This document shows positions 25,783 to 32,470 of a stretch of DNA of 34,541 nucleotides, piece by piece. The position numbers were made by a program, and so were the translations under genes. This DNA is from CAZUMW01 sp964621615. GTDB taxonomy: Bacteria > Desulfobacterota > WTBG01 > CAIYCZ01 > CAIRTM01. Positions within the stretch are counted from its first letter, which is position 1. The number at the start of each line of letters is the position of its first letter. The notes under the pieces were generated by a model, which was given only the letters and a program-made list of their open reading frames with translations, had not been told where the DNA came from and did no database searches. The stretch spans positions 1 to 34,541 of the forward strand of contig CAZUMW010000047.1 in the NCBI GenBank assembly GCA_964621615.1. The letters are read 5' to 3'.

Positions 25783-26082
25783 TTACTTTTTTGTTATATG
25801 ATCAAGAAAAGCATCCACCATATCATCGGAAAGCCGGAGTATTTGTGCCAGACTTTCTGAATCCACCCAGATTCCTCTGCATTGATCACATATAATAATT
25901 GAAATATCTTTGATGTTTTCAGATGCAAGTTTTCTGCTGCAGCGCGGACAGCGCATGAAATGAATATCGGATGCCCCTTGCAGGACCGCTGTTAAAAGCC
26001 TTTTTCGTTCCGCTTCTATATGTTTGAGCTTTTTCACATCAAGCGCGATGAAATGATCGTGATCCGTTTTATCCCGGTCCAT
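25783..26082 (-). CDS. zf-TFIIB domain small protein
   Basis: A 99-residue protein with a two-pair zinc ribbon, Cys45-Pro-Arg-Cys48 and Cys65-Asp-Gln-Cys68, followed by RGIWVDSESLAQIL. That C-terminal pattern (CxxCxGxW then an acidic helix) is the hallmark of bacterial zf-TFIIB family proteins, whose function is not established. The N-terminal 40 residues are charged and helical (KKLKHIEAERKRLLTAVL). No signal or membrane segment is present, so it is cytoplasmic. It sits 51 bases downstream of the 56-residue ORF and 110 bases upstream of the Rnk-like gene on the same strand. No clear Shine-Dalgarno. It is AT-rich like its neighbours. Confidence 0.75.
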   Translation of the reverse strand: MDRDKTDHDHFIALDVKKLKHIEAERKRLLTAVLQGASDIHFMRCPRCSRKLASENIKDISIIICDQCRGIWVDSESLAQILRLSDDMVDAFLDHITKK

Positions 26083-26133
26083 TTGTATTGCGAGGTCTTC
26101 TTTTTCTTATAATTGAATGCGGATGTGTTTTTA

Positions 26134-26304
26134 TCAAAAGACAGGGAATGTTATATTTGAAGCAATAGAAAATGCTTCATGGCGGTATTCAGATGCCTGC
26201 TGAATAATCCTGTTGTATTTGGCAAAAACGTGGTGAGCGCATATCAGTTTTCCGGCAATCGCGGTAAACACAAAGTATGTTAACACCTTCGTTAAAATAA
26301 TCAT
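26134..26304 (-). CDS. Small ORF of 56 residues with strong ribosome binding site
   Basis: Read on the minus strand, ATG at 26304 runs 56 codons to TGA at 26136-26134. GGGAGGTGAGT lies immediately upstream, with GGAGG about 5 bases before the ATG, one of the best ribosome binding sites in the window. The product starts MIILTKVLTYFVFTAIAGKL, then ICAHHVFA: a hydrophobic segment of about 20 residues ending at a possible signal-peptidase-like site (CAHHVFA). A polar, helical 30-residue tail follows (KYNRIIQQASEYRHEAFS, then IASN). A single-span or secreted peptide is likely. I do not recognise a family. It sits between the two-component system and the zf-TFIIB gene, behind a palindrome, promoter and hairpin. 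Confidence 0.6.
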   Translation of the reverse strand: MIILTKVLTYFVFTAIAGKLICAHHVFAKYNRIIQQASEYRHEAFSIASNITFPVF

Positions 26305-26341
26305 ACTCACCTCCCTTACTGTTTTTGAAAGAGAATGTAAA

Positions 26342-26405
26342 AAAGGGCGGCTATGCCAGGGGTATGAGGAGGGCCGAGGGGGTTATGACATAGCCATAGC
26401 CCTTT
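26342..26405 (-). terminator. Long hairpin with U run between cusS-like gene and small ORF
   Basis: AAAGGGC-GGCTATG (26342-26355) pairs with CATAGCC-ATA-GCCCTTT (26389-26405), giving 14 base pairs with a 3-base bulge and a 33-base loop. In the minus direction the stem is followed by a run of six U (26344-26339). It could end the two-component transcript. It also begins about 4 bases after the start predicted from the TATAAT at 26421-26416, so it may act as an attenuator in the small-ORF leader. Confidence 0.5.
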
Positions 26406-26415
26406 ATTATCTTCA

Positions 26416-26469
26416 ATTATAATGAATAAACCTTACAGAATGATTGCAGAATTATTACATTTATGTAAT
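26416..26469 (-). promoter_or_regulatory. Palindrome plus TATAAT promoter for the small-ORF operon
   Basis: A perfect palindrome ATTACAT-TT-ATGTAAT (26454-26469) lies upstream, on the minus strand, of a perfect TATAAT (26421-26416). No good -35 exists at 17 bases, which is typical of activator-dependent promoters. The palindrome centre is about 53 bases before the expected start near 26409. Inverted TTACA/TGTAA half-sites suit OmpR-family regulators such as the one encoded at 27911-28585; that link is inference. Confidence 0.5.
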
Positions 26470-26490
26470 GAAGAAAATCGGCGGGGAAAA

Positions 26491-27933
26491 CTATTTGACA
26501 GGAAAACGTAAAATGACGGTTGTACCCTTACCGGGCTCGCTTCGTATATCTATTGTTCCTCCATGGAGGTCCATAATTGATTTAGCGATTGAAAGCCCCA
26601 GCCCGCTCCCGCGCGTATCATGCCCCCTGGCTCCGGGTGATCTATAGAACCGCTCGAAAATACTATTCAATTCCTCAGCTTTAATTCCAATGCCGTTGTC
26701 TGTGATCGTAACAGACAACGATTGATCTTCAGCTTCAATGACCTCTATATGAATGGTGCTGCCGGGTTGGGAATATCTGAATGCGTTTGAAACAATATTG
26801 GTAATGGCCCTGCGGAACAGGAGCGGATCGGCGCACACCGTGCCGGAACCTCTGCACTGGACGGTGATTTTTTTTTCTTCGGCTATGGCCTCATAATATT
26901 CAAGAACTCCGTGAACTTCTTTCAAAGGATCAAAGACGCTCCGGTCGAGTTTGATATCGGTATTTTCCGCTCGGGCCAGAAAAAGCAGCCCTTCAATCAT
27001 ATGGGAAAGGCGTGTATATTCCTCCAGGCTTGACTCAAGAATGTGCTGGTACTCATCAACCGTTCTGGTTTTAGATAAAGCGACCTCGGTTTCGCCCATA
27101 AGATTGTTAAGGGGAGTCCGTAATTCGTGAGCGATATCTGTTGAGAAACGGGACAGCCTGGCAAAGGAATCCTCAAGGCGGTCGAGCATCTCATCAAATG
27201 ATGTTGCAAGCACAACAAGCTCCTGCGGCCACTGAGACGGAGCAATCCTTTCGTGTAGCTGTGAAGCCCGGATGCGCTGAATAACAGCTGCAATATGCCG
27301 CAGAGGCTGTAACCCGCGGCGGGCAATCAGCATACCGATAAAAGCTGCAAGAAAAACACCTGTGATTAAAACCATATATATTTGTTTTCGGTATTGTTTC
27401 AGGATGGCCTCTTCAGCTGAAACATTAAGCGCGGTATTAATAAGCACGTTGCCGCTGCAATCAGGACATGCGGCCCAGGCCGACATCATAATAAAAACTT
27501 CACCTGTACCCGATCTGAATCTCCCGATATTCCACGGTTTCTCATCGACTTCATGTGGATCGGGAAACGGTATCTCATCCATAATATTGCTTGTTGATGA
27601 TGTCATGATAGTTTCGCCGTGTGCGTCAACAATTTTCACCATATATTTGTGAAATTGATATCCGCCGCCGTCTTTTAATTCCTGTTCGAGCGTATGGATA
27701 TCATAGTGTGGGGTTTTTATACTATTTCGAAAATGGATTATTTTATCAATCAAAAAACGCCGGTCTTTACTGTGAAGGGTCGCAGTGAGAGCATAGTACA
27801 AAAAGCAGGTTGCCAGCGTCAGCATTCCAAAAGCTGTGAGGGCATAGACAACTGTCAGGCGGGTAACAATCGAGTATGTGCCCAAAGGCGGCTTTTTTGC
27901 ACGATGTGGGTTATTGCCGCTCTTCAAGGACAT
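26491..27933 (-). CDS. Membrane sensor histidine kinase, CusS/heavy-metal sensor type
   Basis: From ATG 27933 the protein has 480 residues. Order: membrane helix 1 (about 24-47); a periplasmic sensor (about 48-183); membrane helix 2 (about 184-204); HAMP (RRGLQPLRHIAAVIQRIRAS); HisKA with FSTDIAHELRTPLNN (phospho-acceptor His269); and a HATPase with NIVSNAFRYSQPGS, TDNGIGI and RGSGLGLSIAKSI. This layout is the CusS-type heavy-metal sensor family. The sensor contains Cys156-Pro-Asp-Cys159, which could bind a metal or sense redox state; no Met-rich copper motif is evident. It overlaps the response regulator stop by 23 bases. The open frame begins at 27972, but that extension overlaps further. 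AT-richer than surrounding chromosome. Confidence 0.9.
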   Translation of the reverse strand: MSLKSGNNPHRAKKPPLGTYSIVTRLTVVYALTAFGMLTLATCFLYYALTATLHSKDRRFLIDKIIHFRNSIKTPHYDIHTLEQELKDGGGYQFHKYMVKIVDAHGETIMTSSTSNIMDEIPFPDPHEVDEKPWNIGRFRSGTGEVFIMMSAWAACPDCSGNVLINTALNVSAEEAILKQYRKQIYMVLITGVFLAAFIGMLIARRGLQPLRHIAAVIQRIRASQLHERIAPSQWPQELVVLATSFDEMLDRLEDSFARLSRFSTDIAHELRTPLNNLMGETEVALSKTRTVDEYQHILESSLEEYTRLSHMIEGLLFLARAENTDIKLDRSVFDPLKEVHGVLEYYEAIAEEKKITVQCRGSGTVCADPLLFRRAITNIVSNAFRYSQPGSTIHIEVIEAEDQSLSVTITDNGIGIKAEELNSIFERFYRSPGARGHDTRGSGLGLSIAKSIMDLHGGTIDIRSEPGKGTTVILRFPVK

Positions 27934-28585
27934 AGCCAACCCCGCGCACGGTGTGTATAAGTTTTTCAGCAAACGGATCGTCTATTTTCGATCGAAGGCG
28001 ACGGATGGCAACATCGACGACATTGGTGTCACTGTCAAAATTCATATCCCACACCTGCTCTGCTATCATTGTCCTTGAAACAACATCCCCGGCACGCTGT
28101 GCCAGCAGAGACAGCAGCACAAACTCCTTTTGCGTAAGATCTATCTGTATGCCGGCGCGCTTGACTTTGCGTCTCGAAAGATCTATCCTCAGGTCTGCTA
28201 TCTCTATTTCTGTGGGTTTTTGTGTCTGAGGCCTGCGCAAAACAGCCCTGACACGGGCCAGCAGCTCTGAAAACGCAAAAGGTTTGACTAAATAGTCATC
28301 TGCCCCAAGCTCCAGCCCCTTAACGCGGTTTTCAACACTATCACATGCAGTCAAAAAAAGCACAGGCGCATTGCCGCCTTCCTTTCTCATTTCCTCAAGC
28401 ACAGCCCAACCGTTTTTATCCGGCAGCATCACATCAAGGATAACAAGATCATATTCACCCCCAAGCACCTTAATCAATCCATCCTCGGCGGTATACGCCA
28501 CATCAGCGACAAAACCGTTCTCTGTAAGTCCCTTCTTAAGAAAGGTGGCGGTTTTTTGTTCGTCCTCAATTATAAGAATACGCAT
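27911..28585 (-). CDS. OmpR-family response regulator, CusR-like
   Basis: A 224-residue regulator with a receiver domain (acidic pair Glu7-Asp8, phospho-acceptor Asp51 in DLVILDVMLPDKNGW, Thr79, Lys101 in LVKPFAFSEL) and a C-terminal winged-helix DNA-binding domain (about 125-220, with DLTQKEFVLLSLLAQRAGDV and VVDVAIRRLRSKIDDPF, ending HTVRGVGYVLE). This is the heavy-metal response-regulator subgroup by pattern. It is translated first and overlaps the kinase start, the usual cognate arrangement. Likely targets are nearby palindromes such as 26454-26469 (inference). No efflux pump or copper protein is in the window. No Shine-Dalgarno is visible, and the AT-rich 120 bases upstream should contain its promoter. 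Confidence 0.9.
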   Translation of the reverse strand: MRILIIEDEQKTATFLKKGLTENGFVADVAYTAEDGLIKVLGGEYDLVILDVMLPDKNGWAVLEEMRKEGGNAPVLFLTACDSVENRVKGLELGADDYLVKPFAFSELLARVRAVLRRPQTQKPTEIEIADLRIDLSRRKVKRAGIQIDLTQKEFVLLSLLAQRAGDVVSRTMIAEQVWDMNFDSDTNVVDVAIRRLRSKIDDPFAEKLIHTVRGVGYVLEERQ

Positions 28586-28706
28586 GATTTTTTTTGTTTA
28601 ATTCTTTGTGCAATTCAGTAGTATCCAAAATAGTTTATGAAGCCGGTTCGGGCGGGCCTGAGTGATTGCCGAACGCGCTGCTCACGTGTGGATCTTCACA
28701 GCTGTA

Positions 28707-30035
28707 TCATATATCCCTGAGCAGCACATTGTCCTCTGATTGCGCCACAAGCTCATCAAACTGCTCGAGCCGCCGCTCAAGATCGGCGAGCACCGGGGTT
28801 CGTGCAAGGGGCACGCCATCGGTTCCGTGCCGCTCAAGCGTTCGCAGCACCGACTGTATGGTCAGCGAATCGGGATTAACCGCGGGCTGATAGCCGTATT
28901 GCCGCTCATCACCCGTACGCACCTCGTGCACAAGCCCGCAGGTGACCAGCTCATCGAGCACCTGGTTTAGCAGGCGCACCGGCGTTTCAAGCTCCCCCAG
29001 CATATCTTCGGTTGTCAGCGGCTCAGGGCTGCTTTGAAACCGCTTCACAACCATATGCAAAATGCGCAGGGACAACAGGTTCTTAAATGAGCGGCTCACC
29101 CGCCGGCATTCCGGCTCGAATTCATACGTATGCACGTTTTGATGGGCAAAGGATATCTCGGCGCCGAACAAAACGATCAGCCAGCTTATCTCAAGCCAGA
29201 TGAGAAACAGGGGCAGTGCGGCAAATCCGCCGTAAATCGCATTGTAGCGGGCAACGCCGACCTGAAACGTGATGTATCCCCACTGCACAATCTGATACAG
29301 CGTACCCGCTACTATGCCGGCAAGAATTGCCGACCCCGGTTTCACGCGGGTATTGGGCATGAACACATACAAAAACGTGAACAGTACCCATATAACGCAG
29401 TATGGAAGAAGCTTGAGCCCGGCAAGGATCGGCGTGCTGACCATGCTGAGCACATTGATCTTTTCAACAAAAAAGGTGACTCTGCTGGTAACGGCAACCG
29501 TTATGCTGCTTGCCATGATAAAAAGCAGCGGGCAGATGAGCAGCGCCGACAGATAATCGCTGAATTTTCTGCCGAGGCTCCGGGCTTGCTGAACGCCCCA
29601 GATATCGTTAAAGGCATATTCGATGTTCCCCAGCAGCTTTATAACCGTCCAGAACAGTATGGCAACGCCGATGCCGGCAATAAGCCCTCCCCTGGTATTT
29701 TCAAGCAGCGAGTGCGCAAACGAGATAACCTCCCGGATAACCTCCTCCTGCGCAGGGATGCGCTGCAGGAGCTGGTTTTGCAGAAGCGTTTCAAAGCCGA
29801 ACCCCTTAGCCACGGCAAACATCATGGCCGCAACCGGCACTATCGACAGAAGCGTATAAAAAGTCATAGCAGAGGCCTTAAGGGAGCATTTGTCCTCATC
29901 AAAGCCGCGCACCGCGAGCACAACCACGCGGAGCTGCTTCACAAAAAACGCTTTCATGGCAGGCCGCTGCTCAAGCCTGATCTTCCACAGATCGTTTTTC
30001 AAAAATGACATTATTTGAGAAACCAGACGTGTCAT
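28707..30035 (-). CDS. YihY/BrkB family inner-membrane protein with C-terminal winged-helix-like region
   Basis: A 442-residue protein. The first ~290 residues are the YihY/BrkB (formerly 'ribonuclease BN') membrane domain: SLKASAMTFYTLLSIVPVAAM; GGLIAGIGVAILFWTVIKLL; IEYAFNDIWGVQQARS; AGIVAGTLYQIVQWGYITFQ; and YGGFAALPLFLIWLEISWLI. About six membrane helices are evident. A soluble tail of about 130 residues (LTTEDMLGELETPVRLLNQVLDELVTCGLVHEV) looks like a winged helix, as in the longer family members. Function is unresolved: the old RNase BN label is known to be wrong, and a transport role is suspected. AGGAGAAAAACAAT precedes the ATG. A weak hairpin (GTTCGG/CCGAAC) lies after its stop. Confidence 0.9.
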   Translation of the reverse strand: MTRLVSQIMSFLKNDLWKIRLEQRPAMKAFFVKQLRVVVLAVRGFDEDKCSLKASAMTFYTLLSIVPVAAMMFAVAKGFGFETLLQNQLLQRIPAQEEVIREVISFAHSLLENTRGGLIAGIGVAILFWTVIKLLGNIEYAFNDIWGVQQARSLGRKFSDYLSALLICPLLFIMASSITVAVTSRVTFFVEKINVLSMVSTPILAGLKLLPYCVIWVLFTFLYVFMPNTRVKPGSAILAGIVAGTLYQIVQWGYITFQVGVARYNAIYGGFAALPLFLIWLEISWLIVLFGAEISFAHQNVHTYEFEPECRRVSRSFKNLLSLRILHMVVKRFQSSPEPLTTEDMLGELETPVRLLNQVLDELVTCGLVHEVRTGDERQYGYQPAVNPDSLTIQSVLRTLERHGTDGVPLARTPVLADLERRLEQFDELVAQSEDNVLLRDI

Positions 30036-30146
30036 ATTGTTTTTCTCCTGTTTTTTATTCCAAAGCGGGCCTGTTTATTGTATCGGCACCTATCATGCAT
30101 AAAATTACAGATGGTCCCGTGGGCAGCGATTTAAGGAATACGAACA

Positions 30147-30347
30147 ATGCACCCCCGGAAAAAACATACCGCCTTTTTGGGTCACGCGCTCAAAGACAGG
30201 GAGCACGCCCGGCGAAGCCTCAGATTCCTGATTCTGCATGCGCTGCATGAAGAGCAGGAGATTATCAGAATGCTTGCCGATGAAATGCATCGCCGCGGCT
30301 GGCTGGCACCTGACCGGGATGAGTGCGACAGGCACAAGCGCTCCTGA
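30147..30347 (+). CDS. Possible small helical protein, CotF/ferritin-like pattern
   Basis: A 66-residue open frame, the only plausible coding content on the plus strand between yihY and budA. AAGGA lies about 9 bases before the ATG. The product is basic and amphipathic: HALKDREHARRSLRFLILHA, then LHEEQEIIRMLADEMHRRGW, then LAP. The helix ending in MHRRGWLxP recalls the C-terminal half of spore-coat CotF-like or ferritin-like domains, but it is far too short for the whole family. It may be a truncated relative or chance. The overlapping minus-strand frame (30105-30335) has no ribosome binding site and no recognisable pattern. Confidence 0.35.
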   Translation: MHPRKKHTAFLGHALKDREHARRSLRFLILHALHEEQEIIRMLADEMHRRGWLAPDRDECDRHKRS

Positions 30348-30410
30348 TGGCTCATGCCTATCGGCTTGCGCCCATACTACAGGCTGCCGGCCGCGCCGCT
30401 GCGTACCGGT

Positions 30411-31205
30411 TTATTCAGTATTGCCGCTGTCGGTTTCCACCAGATCCGCAGCATAAAACCCTTCAGTCTCAGGCAGCACGAGCGTAATTCCGTGAATTTC
30501 ATCAATGGAAACCGTGGCATTATCCACGGTGCATTCCAGGAGATGGCCGCCTGCCCTTCTGTCTTCCGTTAAAAAATGCAGGTGCCACCCCGACACGTTG
30601 ACCCCGCCCATATAGGGCGGCATCCGGAATCCCACCATGGTGCCGCGCACATCATGGAATTCAAAAACCGTTTGCTGCTCGACCACGTCGCTCAGCGGCG
30701 GGTAGGGTTTCTGCTGCGGGGAAACGCTTCGCGTTTTTATATAGCTGTAAGTCCCGCTGACTTTTATGCCGTAGGCGATGTTATCTGTGTCAAGGGTCAC
30801 ATCGACTGCCTCCTGCAGGGACCGGTAGTCCGGCACACCGGATACAGGCATTGACACATCTGTATCAAACCGGGTAATCATCGCAAAGGGCGTCTTCTGA
30901 TCGGCGCTCACCGGGTATGATACACCGTCATCGCGAACCTGATAGCACGCACCCTCAAGGCAGATCATCTCCCCGTCAATATCGTTAAACGTGCCGATGC
31001 CGAAGTCACCGTAGCGCAACAGATTGCCGAACGTTTCATCCCCGTCGTAAACGCCCACCAGAAGCGCACCGATGGTTGCATACTGGTACAGGCCGTCGTT
31101 GTCAGCCGTGCGGACCCCCTGCATGCAGCCGCACAGAAGCACTGTCAAAGCGGCGGCACAGGCACACCATACACGTGATCGGCAATGGGTGTTCCGTATC
31201 GTCAT
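30411..31205 (-). CDS. budA: Exported acetolactate decarboxylase
   Basis: A 264-residue protein of the BudA/AlsD family, which converts 2-acetolactate to acetoin. Hallmarks: GDFGIGTFNDIDGEMICLEG followed by DDGVSYPVSADQKTPFAMIT; the RGTMVGFRMPPYM segment; and the zinc-binding triad His208, His210 (GWHLHF) and His221 (GGHLL). The N-terminus (about 10-27) is hydrophobic and ends LLCGC, an imperfect lipobox with Cys27 as the likely lipid-modified residue. The enzyme is therefore predicted to be periplasmic or membrane-anchored, unlike the cytoplasmic enzyme of Klebsiella or Bacillus. AAGGAG is 7 bases before the ATG. Its start overlaps the yhcC-like stop by 4 bases (ATGA). No acetolactate synthase is nearby. 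Confidence 0.88.
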   Translation of the reverse strand: MTIRNTHCRSRVWCACAAALTVLLCGCMQGVRTADNDGLYQYATIGALLVGVYDGDETFGNLLRYGDFGIGTFNDIDGEMICLEGACYQVRDDGVSYPVSADQKTPFAMITRFDTDVSMPVSGVPDYRSLQEAVDVTLDTDNIAYGIKVSGTYSYIKTRSVSPQQKPYPPLSDVVEQQTVFEFHDVRGTMVGFRMPPYMGGVNVSGWHLHFLTEDRRAGGHLLECTVDNATVSIDEIHGITLVLPETEGFYAADLVETDSGNTE

Positions 31206-32137
31206 TGCGTGGCTCCTTTCTTTTGTCTGAAGCGGGTTCCCTGCCGTGAATCGCGAATCTCCAGTTTGTCATGAATAAGCTGCCTGGTCTCCCTTTTTTT
31301 AAGAGACCACGCCGGCGCGACAAGCTCCCCGGGATGCGGGTCGCCGGTCAGCCGCTGTATGATCATGCCGGGGGGCAGCACCTCCAGCACATCGCACACA
31401 AGCTCTGCATATTCCTGCTGCGTCAGGCATTGATACCGCCCCTGCCGGTAGAGCGCTTCAAGCGGCGTACCCCGCACCACGTACAGCAGGTGTATTTTTA
31501 TTGCGTCGATGGGCAGCCCGGCGACTTCCCGTGCGGTTGTCAGCATGTCCTCACGCGTTTCCCCCGGCAGACCGAGAATAACGTGGGCACACACGCCAAT
31601 GTTGCGTGTGTGTGTTTGCCGGACCGCTTCCTTAAAGCACTCACAGGTATGCCCCCTGTTGATACGCTCAAGGGTCCGGTCGTGCGCCGACTGAAGGCCG
31701 TATTCAACCCAGACGAGCTTACTGTGTGTGTACCCTTCAAGCAGATCGAGCACACGGTCATCAACGCAGTCGGGCCGTGTGCCGATCGACAGCCCGACAA
31801 CATCCGGATCGGCAAGAGCTTCGTCATACAGCGCTTTGAGCGTTTCCACCGGAGCGTAGGTGTTTGAAAATGATTGAAAATAGGCGAGAAACAAACGGGC
31901 TTTGTATTTTCTTTCCAGAACGGTCTTTGCCTGCCCGATCTGCTCGGCAATCGAAAGTCCCTTTTCATGCGCACCGGTGCCCGACCCGCGGGGATTGCAG
32001 TATATGCAGCCGGCGGTCGACAGGGTGCCGTCGCGGTTCGGGCATGAAAGCCCTGCATCGATGGTGATCTTCTGCACCCTGCAGCCGAACAGACCCCGCA
32101 GATAGGAATTAAAATCGCGGTAGCGCTTCTGTGTCAT
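31202..32137 (-). CDS. TIGR01212/YhcC-type radical SAM protein
   Basis: A 311-residue radical SAM enzyme of the YhcC family, related to Elp3. The cluster-binding Cys residues have the family's wide spacing, Cys32, Cys44 and Cys47 (CPNRDGTLSTAGCIYC), instead of CxxxCxxC. Other matches: AYFQSFSNTYAPVETLKALY; GLSIGTRPDCVDD; WVEYGLQSAHDRTLERINRGH; HVILGLPGETREDM; KIHLLYVVRGTPLEALY; and RLTGDPHPGELVAPAW. The start is placed at the second Met (MTQKRYRDFNSYLRGLFG), typical of the family; an ATG at 32152 adds 5 residues. The reaction is not established for this family. It is followed at once by budA with a 4-base overlap, so the two are co-translated. Confidence 0.92.
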   Translation of the reverse strand: MTQKRYRDFNSYLRGLFGCRVQKITIDAGLSCPNRDGTLSTAGCIYCNPRGSGTGAHEKGLSIAEQIGQAKTVLERKYKARLFLAYFQSFSNTYAPVETLKALYDEALADPDVVGLSIGTRPDCVDDRVLDLLEGYTHSKLVWVEYGLQSAHDRTLERINRGHTCECFKEAVRQTHTRNIGVCAHVILGLPGETREDMLTTAREVAGLPIDAIKIHLLYVVRGTPLEALYRQGRYQCLTQQEYAELVCDVLEVLPPGMIIQRLTGDPHPGELVAPAWSLKKRETRQLIHDKLEIRDSRQGTRFRQKKGATQ

Positions 32138-32296
32138 ATCTGTACACACCATCGTAAATCAGGTATACTGCATAATCATAACCTGCGGCAAAACCTCAGG
32201 CGTGATCGGGATCGTTTCGCGCAGACTCCGCACTACATGCAGAGTTAAGCGCAAGGTATCTACATACGTTCTCCGTTCACACTGCGCAAGCAGGCC

Positions 32297-32324
32297 GTCA
32301 TTGCCCGGCTCCGTCCGGGCAATC
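32297..32324 (+). repeat. GTCATT-hairpin-AATC interspersed repeat
   Basis: ATTGCCCGG (32300-32308), a 6-base loop and CCGGGCAAT (32315-32323) form a perfect 9-bp stem framed by GTC and C. The frame GTCATT...AATC matches the repeat at 17738-17762 with a different stem, as expected for compensatory divergence. No T run follows, so terminator function is unlikely. Confidence 0.5.
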
Positions 32325-32342
32325 CAGCAGTGTTGTGAACAG

Positions 32343-32427
32343 CACAATGCGGACAAAACCATTTGTATTCGTGCATATGACAAACTCCGGGAGCCCCCAG
32401 AGAGCCGGGGAGGCACCCATGATTATT
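32343..32427. repeat. Interspersed repeat copy B
   Basis: Second copy of the element at 15-100 in the same orientation, sharing CACAATGC, GACAAAA, GCATATG, CAAACTC, AGAGCCGG and TGATTATT. The central palindrome is imperfect here (CCCCCAGAGAGCCGGGG), indicating decay. It ends 43 bases before mnmG. Confidence 0.6.
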
Positions 32428-32470
32428 GTCATACCTACTGTTTTTATAGCGCTTCGGGAAATGATTGTAA

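Larger units (their letters stand above)
26083..26490. other. Region between zf-TFIIB gene and sensor kinase gene
   Basis: This 408-base stretch holds, in minus-strand order from 26490: an AT-rich control segment with the palindrome and TATAAT, the long hairpin with U run, the GGGAGG site, the 56-residue ORF (26304-26134), and a 51-base spacer before the zf-TFIIB gene. I see no convincing plus-strand gene in it. Confidence 0.6.
32153..32470. other. Intergenic region upstream of mnmG with stacked repeats
   Basis: This 318-base region holds no gene. It contains the hairpin repeat at 32297-32324 and repeat copy B at 32343-32427, separated by 18 bases. I see no strong promoter; mnmG begins 43 bases after repeat B, so its promoter may lie within or before the repeat. 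Confidence 0.6.

Noticed and set aside
29130..30008. 292-codon plus-strand frame opposite yihY
   Set aside because: A charged low-information product opposite a clear multi-span membrane protein gene; a typical antisense shadow.
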